Assembly: GCA_965197395.1 (NCBI GenBank)
Contig: CBDANB010000005.1
Coordinates: 496,001 to 560,000, forward strand
Length of the DNA: 64,000 nt
Reading direction: 5' to 3'
From: CAZYFH01 sp965197395
Lineage (GTDB): Bacteria; Acidobacteriota; Vicinamibacteria; Vicinamibacterales; UBA8438
Numbering within the stretch: the first letter of the stretch is position 1; each line of letters begins with the position of its first letter. This document shows, piece by piece, positions 16,483 through 24,635 of this stretch. The notes under the pieces are model-generated. The model saw only the letters and a program-made list of their open reading frames with translations, was not told the DNA's origin and did not search any database. Both the position numbers and the translations under genes were made by a program.

Positions 16483-17475
16483 CTACCGTGATTCCGGAGA
16501 CGCCGAATCGGTCCCGACCTGTTCTTGGACGCGCGCGCCTTTGAGCAGGTTTTCCATCCCGTAGTTGCGCTCGTGACACGCGTACTCGTAGATCTGTCCG
16601 TCCGTTGGCGGCATGTCCAGCGCCGCGGTCCAGGGCCGCGTCCACGTCTCTGGATCGTCCACGGTGACCTCGTAGCGGAGGGTGCTCGCGTTCACCCGGG
16701 TGAAGCGCTCGACGAGCGTGAGCTCCGGCGACGAGCCGCGGTAGCTCCGCTTGTCGCCGAAGTTGGTCGTCTCGACCACCAGCGTGTCGCCCTCCCAGCG
16801 GCCACGCGAATCGCCTAGCCACTGACGGATGGTCGGGTCGACGTGCGGCTGCACGTCGAGCGGGATGATGCGCGTCTCGTGCACCATCTCGTGCAGAATG
16901 GCGACGTGCTCCGGCGTCTGAAACACTTGAAAATTGTTGTTGTAGGCGCCGCCCAGACGGGGAACCCCGAGCGTGAGGCACCGTTCCCAGTCGCCGCGGT
17001 CTTCCGGTCCTGCGGCGCCGCGTTCGCGGCGTGCTTGGGCCTGCGCTCGGCGCGCGTCAGCACGCACCTGGGCATCCGGTTGCATTGGCGGGATGCGTCC
17101 GTCCGGCGGGTCCACGATCAACGACGTGCGACCGTCGGACTGACCGCGATCCCACCAGAACTGGTTATACGCGAGGCCGACGTCACGCTCCGCCGAGAGC
17201 TCGCCCCGGCGCTCCGAGCTGGCGAACGTCGCGGCGCTGAGGTTGGCCTCCGCCACTTCCTCGTCCGTGAGAAACGTCCGGCCGGCATGTTCGTCTCGTC
17301 GCTCCAGCGGCGTGACCGTTGCATGGCTCCACGTGCCCTGGAGGTCGGGCGCACCCCACGACGTACGCGGCGGTGGCGCGTCGCGATCAGCGGTGGCAGA
17401 TTGGGCGAGGACTGGCGCGGCCAACAGGGCCACTGCAACCAGCGTCAACGCGACGGACCAGAGTCGATTCGTCAT
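16483..17475 (-). CDS. Secreted two-cysteine DLQG/ACHEGN family protein
   Basis: 330 residues, ATG 17475 preceded by GGAGG on the minus strand. Signal peptide ending VLAQ, then RTSWGAPDLQGTWSHATVT, PLERRDEHAG, RTSLIVDPPDGRIPPM, WERCLTLGVPRLGGAYNNN (Cys 1), FQVFQTPEHVAILHEMVHE, RQWLGDSRGRWEGDTLVVET, DPETWTRPWT and YEYACHERNYGM (Cys 2; the usual Gly after Glu is Arg). First gene of a two-gene transcript. Function unknown. Confidence 0.85.
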   Translation of the reverse strand: MTNRLWSVALTLVAVALLAAPVLAQSATADRDAPPPRTSWGAPDLQGTWSHATVTPLERRDEHAGRTFLTDEEVAEANLSAATFASSERRGELSAERDVGLAYNQFWWDRGQSDGRTSLIVDPPDGRIPPMQPDAQVRADARRAQAQARRERGAAGPEDRGDWERCLTLGVPRLGGAYNNNFQVFQTPEHVAILHEMVHETRIIPLDVQPHVDPTIRQWLGDSRGRWEGDTLVVETTNFGDKRSYRGSSPELTLVERFTRVNASTLRYEVTVDDPETWTRPWTAALDMPPTDGQIYEYACHERNYGMENLLKGARVQEQVGTDSASPESR

Positions 17476-17541
17476 GTGGGCCTCCAGACATCGTTGTCAT
17501 CATCTCACGATCACGCGACGGGGCTACACGTTAGCACTCGT

Positions 17542-19074
17542 CTACACGCGCATCACCCGCTCGTGGAGCGCCTCGACGGTTCGCCACGCGGCCTGTATGG
17601 CGCCTTCGAGCCAGGCGGGGCGCGAGCTGGCCCCGGCACAACCGATGTAGAGCGGTCCGTCGGGCGCGCTGAGCGTCGCCAGCAGGTCATCGGACGGGGT
17701 GCGACCGTAGGCCCCGCGGCTGTAGGGAATGCTGTCCCACCAGACGGCGTATGCCGCGTCGAGCTCCTCGCGCATCTGCGGGTGTACCTTGCTCGCCTGC
17801 GCGAGCACATGCTCGACCCGCCCGGCGACGGGCATGTCCGCGAGGCCGGCCGTGCGCCCGCTGCCGTAGTAGCCGAGCAGCACCCCCTTCTGGGCGAAGT
17901 AATCGTACGACGGGTAGGAGAACTCGCCGAGTTGCAGATCACGCGCCCAGAGATGACCGCCGAAAATGCCCTCGTCCTCTTCCCAGAACCGTCGCTTCAT
18001 CTGCAGACCCAGCTTTGCCGCGTCGCTGTGACGGGCCTCCATCACTGCCCGGCCCATGTCCGCCGAGAAGTCGATGTCGATCCGTTGCAGGACGGCCATC
18101 GGCAGACAACAGACGCAGTAGTCCGCGCTGGTCCGACGCATCGCACCACTCCGGGTCTCCCGGTAGACGACGTCGACGCCGTCCGCCGTGCGCCGCACGC
18201 TCGAGACCTCCGCCTCGAGGGTGATGTGGTCGCCGATCGCGCGCTGGAAGGCGAGCGGGATCTGCATCATGCCGCCGATCGGTTGAAACACCGGGTCCGG
18301 CCCGCCGGTGTCCGCGTACAGGGGGCCGGCGCGATTGCCGAAGCCCGATCGGAGGAGGGCGCCCAGGTCGAGGCGATTCGTGGCGCCGCGTGAGGCGGGC
18401 GGCTGGTAGGCGTGGTCTTCGGAGTCGAGATATCCGGCGCTGACCAGGAAATCGACGAGGAGCTCCTCGTCCGCGATGGTGAGCGGTGCATCGATGCGGC
18501 CCTGGTCCATCGCCTTGGCGAGCAGCTCCGCGGTCGACCCCCACAAGTCGGCTCGGACTTCCCGCAGGCGCACCTTGCGGTGGGCGATTGGACCGAGTGC
18601 GTCCCGTTCGCCGTAGAAGTAGTTCGCGTCGCTCGTGTTGATGAAGATCTCCAGCGGAACGCCCAGCTCCTTGCAGTACCCCAGCACGCCGGTGTCCGCG
18701 TTCGGGATGCGCCAGGCGCCGGCGTTGAGATACTGGCCCTCGTCGAACTGGCAGACCTGGCGCTCGCCGTCGATCTCCTGGTGGCTGGCGCCGCGCCGGA
18801 CGGTCCAGCAGAGGCCGCCGACCCAATCCCGCGCCTCGAGGATCTGGTAGTCGTAGCCGAGCTTGCCCAGCTCGTAGCCGACGGTCAGGCCAGACAAACC
18901 CGCCCCGAGGACGACGACGCGGGTACCGGGTGCGCGGCCCTGCAGGATGGGACGGGTGCCGGCTGGGACTCCCATCAGCCCCCACGCGTTCATGACCCCC
19001 ATCACGAGCGACGACCCGCCGACGGACCCGAACGTTTGGAGCACCCGGCGCCGCGTCACCGGCGAGACTTCCAT
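17542..19074 (-). CDS. FAD-dependent amine/L-amino-acid oxidase, Tat-exported
   Basis: 510 residues from ATG 19074, chosen because the Tat-type signal VTRRRVLQTFG follows directly. FAD motif VVVLGAGLSGLTVGYELGKL, then LEARDWVGGLCWTVR, FDEGQYLNAGAWRIPN, and the C-terminal flavin loop GPLYIGCAGASSRPAWLEGAIQAAWRTVE. In the last motif the usual GE(H/A)T of monoamine oxidases reads GCAGAS, so the covalent-flavin and aromatic-cage pattern is altered. It would oxidise an amine or amino acid to an imine with H2O2 release, in the periplasm. The 3' end faces the two-cysteine genes on the same strand, 66 bases away. Confidence 0.85.
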   Translation of the reverse strand: MEVSPVTRRRVLQTFGSVGGSSLVMGVMNAWGLMGVPAGTRPILQGRAPGTRVVVLGAGLSGLTVGYELGKLGYDYQILEARDWVGGLCWTVRRGASHQEIDGERQVCQFDEGQYLNAGAWRIPNADTGVLGYCKELGVPLEIFINTSDANYFYGERDALGPIAHRKVRLREVRADLWGSTAELLAKAMDQGRIDAPLTIADEELLVDFLVSAGYLDSEDHAYQPPASRGATNRLDLGALLRSGFGNRAGPLYADTGGPDPVFQPIGGMMQIPLAFQRAIGDHITLEAEVSSVRRTADGVDVVYRETRSGAMRRTSADYCVCCLPMAVLQRIDIDFSADMGRAVMEARHSDAAKLGLQMKRRFWEEDEGIFGGHLWARDLQLGEFSYPSYDYFAQKGVLLGYYGSGRTAGLADMPVAGRVEHVLAQASKVHPQMREELDAAYAVWWDSIPYSRGAYGRTPSDDLLATLSAPDGPLYIGCAGASSRPAWLEGAIQAAWRTVEALHERVMRV

Positions 19075-19116
19075 CGGACCTACCTTAACTCCAACGAGAA
19101 CATTCGGCTCCGGGCT

Positions 19117-19212
19117 CAAGGCGCGCACGTGCGCGCCTCGCGGGCGCGAAGCGGGGCTCTCGGGGTCCCCGCGAAGCGCCCGCGGCGGGGCTCGGGGCCG
19201 CAGGCTCCGTCT
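19117..19212 (-). repeat. Stop-codon-associated intergenic repeat, copy 1
   Basis: About 96 bp. Read on the minus strand it starts AGACGGAGCCTGCGGCCCC, contains CGGGGACCCCGAGAGCCCC and ends with GCGAGGCGCGC...GCGCGCCTTG. It aligns along its length with copies at 27565-27655 and 45559-45649. The TAG stop of the CDP-alcohol phosphotransferase gene lies in its first bases. Three successive GC-rich hairpins are possible; there is no U-tract. Confidence 0.8.
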
Positions 19213-19957
19213 AATTGACTACCAGCCATCGCACGTCGACCGCAAAGGAATAGATCAGCAGCGCGAGTGCCGCCGTGGCGGCGGTGGCCGCGAGCGTAGC
19301 CGGGACGATGGGACCGAGACAGACCAACAGGACCACCCCCTGCACGACACAGACCGTTTGCCGCCGCGTGCTGGGGGGGAGCTCGGCTTTCAGGGTCGGC
19401 CAGAGCCAGCCGGCGATGACGAAGAGATACCGGAGCACGCCGATGCTGACGACCCATGGTCCGACCTTGCCGCTGAGTGCGACCAGCAACGCGAGCGCCA
19501 GCATGAGCAACGCGTCGAGCTCCATGTCGAAGCGGGCGCCAAAGCTCGTCGCGGTCCCGCTCCGGCGCGCGGTCCAGCCATCGAGGCCATCGGTGATCAT
19601 CGCGACCGTCGAGACGGCGATGATCCACCAGTAGCCGTTGGCGTGATGGATGCCCGGTTGCCACACCAGCGCGGCCACCGGGAGCAGGACGGTCGCTCGC
19701 GCCAGCGTCACCCGGTTGGCCGGCCCGAGCCCCGGACCGGGGAGCGTGCCGGGGACCGTGGAGAAGACGAGCGCCGCGGTGGCGGCATAGCACGCAAGTG
19801 CCTGCAGCAAGTAGCTCGCCGGCAGGTCGAACACGGCTCGCGTGACGAGCGCGACGGCGAGCAGCGCGGGGAGGCCGGCCAGGAGGTCGGTGCCTGCGCG
19901 CCGTCGGCTGTCGCGGCGATTGTGGGGGCTGGTGGTGTGGTGAGTCAGCGTGGTCAT
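19211..19957 (-). CDS. CDP-alcohol phosphotransferase family membrane protein
   Basis: 248 residues from ATG 19957, with about six hydrophobic helices. The catalytic pattern DG-x2-AR-x8-G-x3-D-x3-D is complete: DGWTAR, then G, then FDMELD, about residues 119-141. The family joins a CDP-activated lipid or polyol to an alcohol acceptor at the membrane. It lies head to head with the dehydrogenase gene at 19981, with only about 23 bases between starts, so their promoters must overlap coding sequence. Its location at the edge of the pterin-like cluster suggests a lipid or sugar-alcohol moiety in the product, which is inference. Confidence 0.85.
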   Translation of the reverse strand: MTTLTHHTTSPHNRRDSRRRAGTDLLAGLPALLAVALVTRAVFDLPASYLLQALACYAATAALVFSTVPGTLPGPGLGPANRVTLARATVLLPVAALVWQPGIHHANGYWWIIAVSTVAMITDGLDGWTARRSGTATSFGARFDMELDALLMLALALLVALSGKVGPWVVSIGVLRYLFVIAGWLWPTLKAELPPSTRRQTVCVVQGVVLLVCLGPIVPATLAATAATAALALLIYSFAVDVRWLVVN

Positions 19958-19980
19958 GGGGTATGGTCCGATGGAAAACC

Positions 19981-20970
19981 ATGATCCCTCACACGGCTCG
20001 CCAATTCTGGATCCGATCGCCCGGGCACGGGGAGATTGTGCGCGCCGAGCTGGCACCCCGGCAAGCGGACGAGGTTCTGGTGCGCAGCCGGTTTTCGGGG
20101 ATCAGCCGCGGCACGGAAGCGCTCGTGTTTCGCGGCGACGTGCCGCCGTCGCAACACGAGTCGATGCGGGCGCCGTTCCAGGACGGTGCGTTTCCCGGCC
20201 CGGTCAAGTACGGCTACATGAGTGTCGGCATCGTCGAGGAGAGCCCGGATGCGCACGCCGACCTGATCGGCCGGTCAGTCTTCTGCCTCTACCCGCATCA
20301 AGATCTGTATTGCGTCCCGGGCGACGCGGTGACGCCGCTCCCCGACGACCTGCCCGCCGGTCGTGCCGTGCTGGCGGCCTACATGGAAACCGCGGTGAAC
20401 GCGGTGTGGGACGCTCGTCCGGCCGCCGGCGACCACGTGGTCGTGATCGGTGCCGGGGTCGTCGGCCTGCTCACGGCCTGGTTGTGCCAGCAGACGCCCG
20501 GCAGCCGCGTGACGGTCGTCGATATCAATCCGGCGCGCGCCGTGATCTGTCGCGAGCTCGGGCTGTCGTTCGCCGGTGAGCCACCGCCTACGTCGAACGC
20601 GGACCTGGTCGTGCACGCGAGCGGGCAGCCGGAGGGCCTTCGAAGCGCGCTCGCGATTGCGGGTGTGGAGTCGACGATCGTCGAGCTGAGCTGGTATGGC
20701 AGCCGACAGGTCCCGTTGCCGCTTGGCGAGGCTTTCCACTCGCGCCGCCTCACGCTCAGGAGCAGCCAGGTCGGTCGTCTCCCACCGGACCGCAGGCCGC
20801 GCTGGAGCCGCGCGCGTCGAATGGCGCTGGCGCTGCAGCTGCTGTGCGACTCCCGCCTTGACAGCCTGATCACCGGGGAGAGCGCGTTCGAAGAATTGCC
20901 CGTCGTGCTGGCAGACTTGAGCGCCGACTCGACGGACCAGCTGTGCCATCGCATTCGTTATGACCGGTAG
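19981..20970 (+). CDS. Zinc-type medium-chain dehydrogenase (MDR superfamily)
   Basis: 329 residues from ATG 19981 (an in-frame ATG at 19963 would leave 5 bases to the divergent gene). VLVRSRFSGISRGTEALVFRG is the GroES-like start typical of sugar/bacteriochlorophyllide-like MDR proteins. The nucleotide site is HVVVIGAGVVGLLTAWL followed by VTVVDINPAR. The structural zinc cysteines are missing; a catalytic-type YMETAVNAVWD loop is present. A NAD(P)-dependent oxidation or reduction of an alcohol intermediate is likely. It begins a tightly packed run with the QueD-like, glycosyltransferase and methyltransferase genes. Confidence 0.8.
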   Translation: MIPHTARQFWIRSPGHGEIVRAELAPRQADEVLVRSRFSGISRGTEALVFRGDVPPSQHESMRAPFQDGAFPGPVKYGYMSVGIVEESPDAHADLIGRSVFCLYPHQDLYCVPGDAVTPLPDDLPAGRAVLAAYMETAVNAVWDARPAAGDHVVVIGAGVVGLLTAWLCQQTPGSRVTVVDINPARAVICRELGLSFAGEPPPTSNADLVVHASGQPEGLRSALAIAGVESTIVELSWYGSRQVPLPLGEAFHSRRLTLRSSQVGRLPPDRRPRWSRARRMALALQLLCDSRLDSLITGESAFEELPVVLADLSADSTDQLCHRIRYDR

Positions 20971-20994
20971 GACACGCAAAGGGGGGACGGATCT

Positions 20995-21393
20995 GTGTAC
21001 AGCCTCAATGTTCGCGACCACTTCATGATTGCGCACAGCTTCGAAGGCGAGGCGTTCGGCCCGGCGCAGAACCTGCACGGCGCGACCTACGTCGTCGACG
21101 CCACGTTCAGACGCCAGGAGCTGGATCCGGACGGGATGGTCGTCGATATCGGCCTCGCCAGCGAGCAGCTCAAGGCGGTGCTGGCGGATCTCAACTACCA
21201 CAACCTCGACGCGGAACCGGCGTTCGCCGGCAAGAACACCACGACCGAGTTTCTCGCACGGGAGATCTTCAGCCGCCTACGGCAGGCGATCCGTGCCGGC
21301 ACGCTGGGCGACGGGGCGCGAGCGATCACGAGCCTCTCGGTGCAACTGAGCGAATCGCCCGTGGCCTGGGGGAGCTACGAAGGCGAGGTGTGA
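20995..21393 (+). CDS. 6-pyruvoyl-tetrahydropterin synthase / QueD homologue with altered active site
   Basis: 132 residues from GTG 20995 with AAAGGGGGG upstream. The fold signatures are present: IAHSF (His14), LHG (His28), VVDIG (Asp51-Gly53), LNYHNLD (His69) and VQLSES (Glu120). But the Zn motif HGHxY is HGATY, so the third Zn-ligand His is Ala30, and the catalytic Cys that normally precedes LHG is absent (FGPAQNLHG). It therefore may not carry out the standard dihydroneopterin-triphosphate reaction. I recall similar HGAT-type homologues beside RibA and creatininase genes in actinomycetes. It overlaps the next gene by GTGA. Confidence 0.8.
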   Translation: MYSLNVRDHFMIAHSFEGEAFGPAQNLHGATYVVDATFRRQELDPDGMVVDIGLASEQLKAVLADLNYHNLDAEPAFAGKNTTTEFLAREIFSRLRQAIRAGTLGDGARAITSLSVQLSESPVAWGSYEGEV

Positions 21394-22481
21394 CCCCCCC
21401 CGAGCTCCATCTCGCCGTTCCCGGCTCGCTCGAGCAGCGGACCGGTGGGTACATCTACGACGCGCGGATGGTCGATGGCCTCCGGCGTCTCGGATGGCCG
21501 GTTGTTGTCCACAATCTGGCCGGGGCGTTCCCGGACGCCGACGAGACTGCCCGTATCAGCGTTGCCGGTGTGCTCGACTGTCTGGGTGATGGCGCGAGGA
21601 TCGTGATCGACGGTCTGGCATTGGCCGGACTGACCGGGCCGGTGCGCGCGCGCTGTCGCCGGCTCCGCCTCCTCGCGCTGATACACCATCCGCTGGCCGA
21701 CGAAACGGGGCTCGACGTCGAACAGCGCCGTCGTCTGGCGACGCTCGAGCGCGAGGCGCTGGGGTGCTGCAGCGCAGTGGTCGTGACCAGCCGGTTCACC
21801 GCGGTGCGGCTGGCGGCCTACGGCGTGCCCGCCGATCGTGTGCGTGTGGCTCGTCCCGGAACCGAACCGATCCGGCCGGCCGACGGACAACACGGCGGCA
21901 ACCCGCCGCAGCTGCTCTGCGCGGGGGCGGTGATTCCCCGCAAGGGCCAGGACGTGCTGATCCGCGCGCTTGCGCGACTCGCGCACCTGGCATGGCGCGC
22001 CACGTGCGTGGGAAGCCTCAGCCGGGACACCACGTACGCCGACGCCGTGCAGTCGCAAGCGCGGGCGAGCGGACTCGGGGACCGGGTCCGGTTCGCGGGC
22101 GAATGCGATGCGGCTACGCTCGACGGGTACTACCGCGCCAGCTCGGTGTTCGTCCTCCCCTCGTATTACGAGGGCTACGGCATGGTGCTCACCGAGGCGC
22201 TCTCTCACGGGCTGCCGGTGGTCAGCACGACCGGCGGCGCGATTCCGGACACCGTCCCGTCCGACGCTGCGCTGTTGGTGCCGCCGGGCGACGATGCGGC
22301 CCTCGCCGATGCCCTCACGTCCCTGCTGGCGGAGACCGACTCAGGCGCTGCGACCCGGCGACGGGCAGCCCTCGCTGCGGCCGCGCGCCGGTATGCTGCG
22401 ACCCTCCCCGATTGGGACCAGGCCGCGTCGGCGTTCGCCGATGCTATCCTCGCGCTCACTAGTGTCCGACGCACATTTTGA
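21390..22481 (+). CDS. Glycosyltransferase family 4 (GT-B fold)
   Basis: 363 residues from GTG 21390, overlapping the preceding stop. Donor-binding blocks LLCAGAVIPRKGQDVLIRAL, VRFAGECDAATLDGYYRASS and VLPSYYEGYGMVLTEALSHGLPVVSTTGGAIPD, including the E-x7-E catalytic/donor motif (EGYGMVLTE), are complete. The N-terminus GGYIYDARMVDGLRRLGW is the usual acceptor-side Gly loop. It probably adds a sugar to the cluster's product in the cytoplasm. Its end overlaps the methyltransferase start by 20 bases. Confidence 0.9.
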   Translation: MTPPELHLAVPGSLEQRTGGYIYDARMVDGLRRLGWPVVVHNLAGAFPDADETARISVAGVLDCLGDGARIVIDGLALAGLTGPVRARCRRLRLLALIHHPLADETGLDVEQRRRLATLEREALGCCSAVVVTSRFTAVRLAAYGVPADRVRVARPGTEPIRPADGQHGGNPPQLLCAGAVIPRKGQDVLIRALARLAHLAWRATCVGSLSRDTTYADAVQSQARASGLGDRVRFAGECDAATLDGYYRASSVFVLPSYYEGYGMVLTEALSHGLPVVSTTGGAIPDTVPSDAALLVPPGDDAALADALTSLLAETDSGAATRRRAALAAAARRYAATLPDWDQAASAFADAILALTSVRRTF

Positions 22482-22745
22482 CGCTGACTGGCTCGCGTTG
22501 CGCGAGCCGGTCGATCATCGGTCGCGCGCGGCGGCGGTCGTGCCGCTGTTGCGGCAGGCGTGGCGCGCCGTCGGGTGGTCGCAGGTGCTCGACCTCGGCT
22601 GCGGCACCGGCTCCAATGTGCGCTATCTGGCCCCGAAGCTGGTCGGTCCTCAGGAGTGGACCGTGCTGGATCACGATCTGGAGCTGCTCTCACGGGTCAC
22701 GGTCCCGGATGCCGTGCAGCGGGTGACCCGGGTGCATGGAGAGCT

Positions 22746-22753
22746 GGCCAAAG
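22746..22753. repeat. Left target-site duplication of the ISL3 element
   Basis: GGCCAAAG, identical to 24090-24097 on the other side of the element. Eight bases is the length typical of ISL3-family insertion. Confidence 0.9.
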
Positions 22754-24089
22754 GGCGCTTCAGGGATTCGGGTGGGCATGAGCACGTGCCTCATCCGGGT
22801 ACAAGTCCAGGCCTCCGAGATGGAAGTAGATAGCCTTGCGGAACCGCTCCCGGCTCCGAAACCCTGCGGCCTGTTTCTTGATCCACTGGATGCGTGAGTT
22901 GAGGGCCTCGGCGGTCGCGTTCGTGATGCCGCTGATGATGGCGTTGATGACCCCGGCGAAATGTCGTCGGACGGTCCGTGCGACTCGGACCATGGGTGCC
23001 AGGCGCGAGCGGGCCATCCAGGTGAGCACCGCCTTCAGCGCCCGCTCCGCCCGTTGGGGTTGGCGAAACGCGAAGGCGTCCATGAACGTTTCCTTGATGG
23101 CCCAGGCGCGGGCGACCTTGAGGTTGCTGGATTTGAGCTGCGTTAGCTCGGCCGCCTGTGCCCGCGACATGTTCCAGGGGTTCATGAGGAAGAGATGCCG
23201 TGTGCCCTTGAGGCGCTCGTCGTGGTTCTCGAGCAGCGTTTTGTGCTCGTCACGACGGACCTTGTTCACCGCATCGCCCAGCAGGCTGGCGAGGTGGTAC
23301 TTGTCGAAGACAATCCGCTCGTGCGCGTGTGGCCCCAACGCTCGGGTGACCGCGCTCAGGTAGGCGCCCGACATGTCCATCGCGACCGCCTCGATGCGGG
23401 CTCGTTCGGCGGTGGTGAGCGGGTCGAAGAAGCCGCTGAGCGAGTCCGCCGAGCGGCCATCTGCGACAAAGAGGACCACCGCCCGCACGGGATCACAGAC
23501 AACGGTCACGTATTCGTGCCGCTTCTGGAACGAGGTCTCATCGACGCCCACGACCTTGGGCACCGAGCGCTTGCGGCGGGCGAGCCCTCGGTCCACCGCG
23601 CGCTCCATGATGCCCGCCACCTGGTCCCAGGTCAGGGCGAGCAGCTCGGCGACGGCTTTGATGCTGGCGTGCTGCAGCCACTCGATGACCAGACACTCGA
23701 AGAGGGCGGTGAAGCGAGACCGGGGAGCCGCCCAGGGCACCTTCACCTGCCTGATGCCATGCGTCGGACAATCGATCCGGGGAATCTCCGCCACGAGCAG
23801 GGTCTTGTATTGCATCGTGTCCAGGTGCCGCCACGACCGCGTCCGGGTGTCATGGCGCGAGCAGCGCTCGCTGCCCTCCGGGCACGGCGCCGGCGCATCC
23901 GCCCGGAGGGCCACAAAGACCTGCACTGAGTGGTCCTCCATCGAGAGGCCCACATCGACGACTTCCCACGGCGGTTCGAGGCCGAGAAGCTTGGCGTACA
24001 AGTCACGGTCTTGCATGGTGGGATGCTACCGCGACCCACGCTTGTCCTCCACGAGGTGTTGAGATAGCCACCCGAAAGCCGGAAGAGCC
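22754..24089 (-). mobile_element. ISL3-family insertion sequence, 1,336 bp
   Basis: The ends are imperfect inverted repeats of about 26 bp: the left starts GGCGCTTCAGGGATTCGGGT and the right, read inward, GGCTCTTCCGGCTTTCGGGT. GGCTCTTC is the usual ISL3 terminus. It is bordered by perfect 8-bp direct repeats GGCCAAAG. One transposase gene fills it on the minus strand. The intact duplication and open reading frame indicate a recent, probably still mobile copy. Confidence 0.92.
22760..24016 (-). CDS. ISL3-family transposase
   Basis: 418 residues. An N-terminal zinc-finger-like region is visible as CPEGSERCSRHDTR and later CPTHGIRQVKVPW, followed by a helix-turn-helix stretch HASIKAVAELLALTWDQVAG. 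The DDE core has VVGVDETSFQKRHEYVTVVCD (first Asp), AVAMDMSGAYLSAV and VFDKYHLASLLGDAVNKVRR (second Asp region), and ATAEALNSRIQWIKKQAAGFR (Glu). This is the standard ISL3 layout, and its length is complete. The stop lies 6 bases inside the left end. Confidence 0.93.
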   Translation of the reverse strand: MQDRDLYAKLLGLEPPWEVVDVGLSMEDHSVQVFVALRADAPAPCPEGSERCSRHDTRTRSWRHLDTMQYKTLLVAEIPRIDCPTHGIRQVKVPWAAPRSRFTALFECLVIEWLQHASIKAVAELLALTWDQVAGIMERAVDRGLARRKRSVPKVVGVDETSFQKRHEYVTVVCDPVRAVVLFVADGRSADSLSGFFDPLTTAERARIEAVAMDMSGAYLSAVTRALGPHAHERIVFDKYHLASLLGDAVNKVRRDEHKTLLENHDERLKGTRHLFLMNPWNMSRAQAAELTQLKSSNLKVARAWAIKETFMDAFAFRQPQRAERALKAVLTWMARSRLAPMVRVARTVRRHFAGVINAIISGITNATAEALNSRIQWIKKQAAGFRSRERFRKAIYFHLGGLDLYPDEARAHAHPNP

Positions 24090-24097
24090 GGCCAAAG
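24090..24097. repeat. Right target-site duplication of the ISL3 element
   Basis: GGCCAAAG, matching 22746-22753 exactly. Confidence 0.9.
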
Positions 24098-24635
24098 AGG
24101 GGTTGACCGCGGTCGAGCACGCGCATCTCGTGACCGGCGCGGCCCTGTTGGACCTGGTCTCCGAGGACTGGTTGGGGAGGCTGATCGCGGCGTGTCGAGT
24201 GAGGGCGTACGGTGCGCACTTCGCGCTCACGTACGACGGCACGATGCAGTGGTTCGCAGACGCGGCACGGAGGGTCAGGGATGACGACCCGGATGACACG
24301 GTGATCCGGCGCGCGGTCAACGACCATCAGCGGCGCGACAAGGGGCTCGGACCGGCGCTCGGTCCGATGGCTGGCCTGGTTGCCGAGACACGGTTTCGCG
24401 CCGCCGGCTATCGAGCCTGGCTCCTCCCGAGCCCGTGGCATCTGGGTCCCGGCGACGCCACGCTCGCGCGCCGGCTGGTCGAGTCGTGGGGGGTCGCTGC
24501 GACGGATACGCGGCCCGATGTGGCGGACCGCGTGCGGGCATGGGCGGCCCGGCGGTGCGCGGTCATCGACCGTGGCACGTTCGCGATCTCGGTGGGACAT
24601 GTCGACTTGCTCGCCTTGCCCCCCCCACAACAGTC

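Noticed and set aside
16472..16981. N-terminal extension of the 15464 two-cysteine gene
   Set aside because: The extra codons are antisense-like shadow of the neighbouring paralogue, and a signal peptide starts at 16471.
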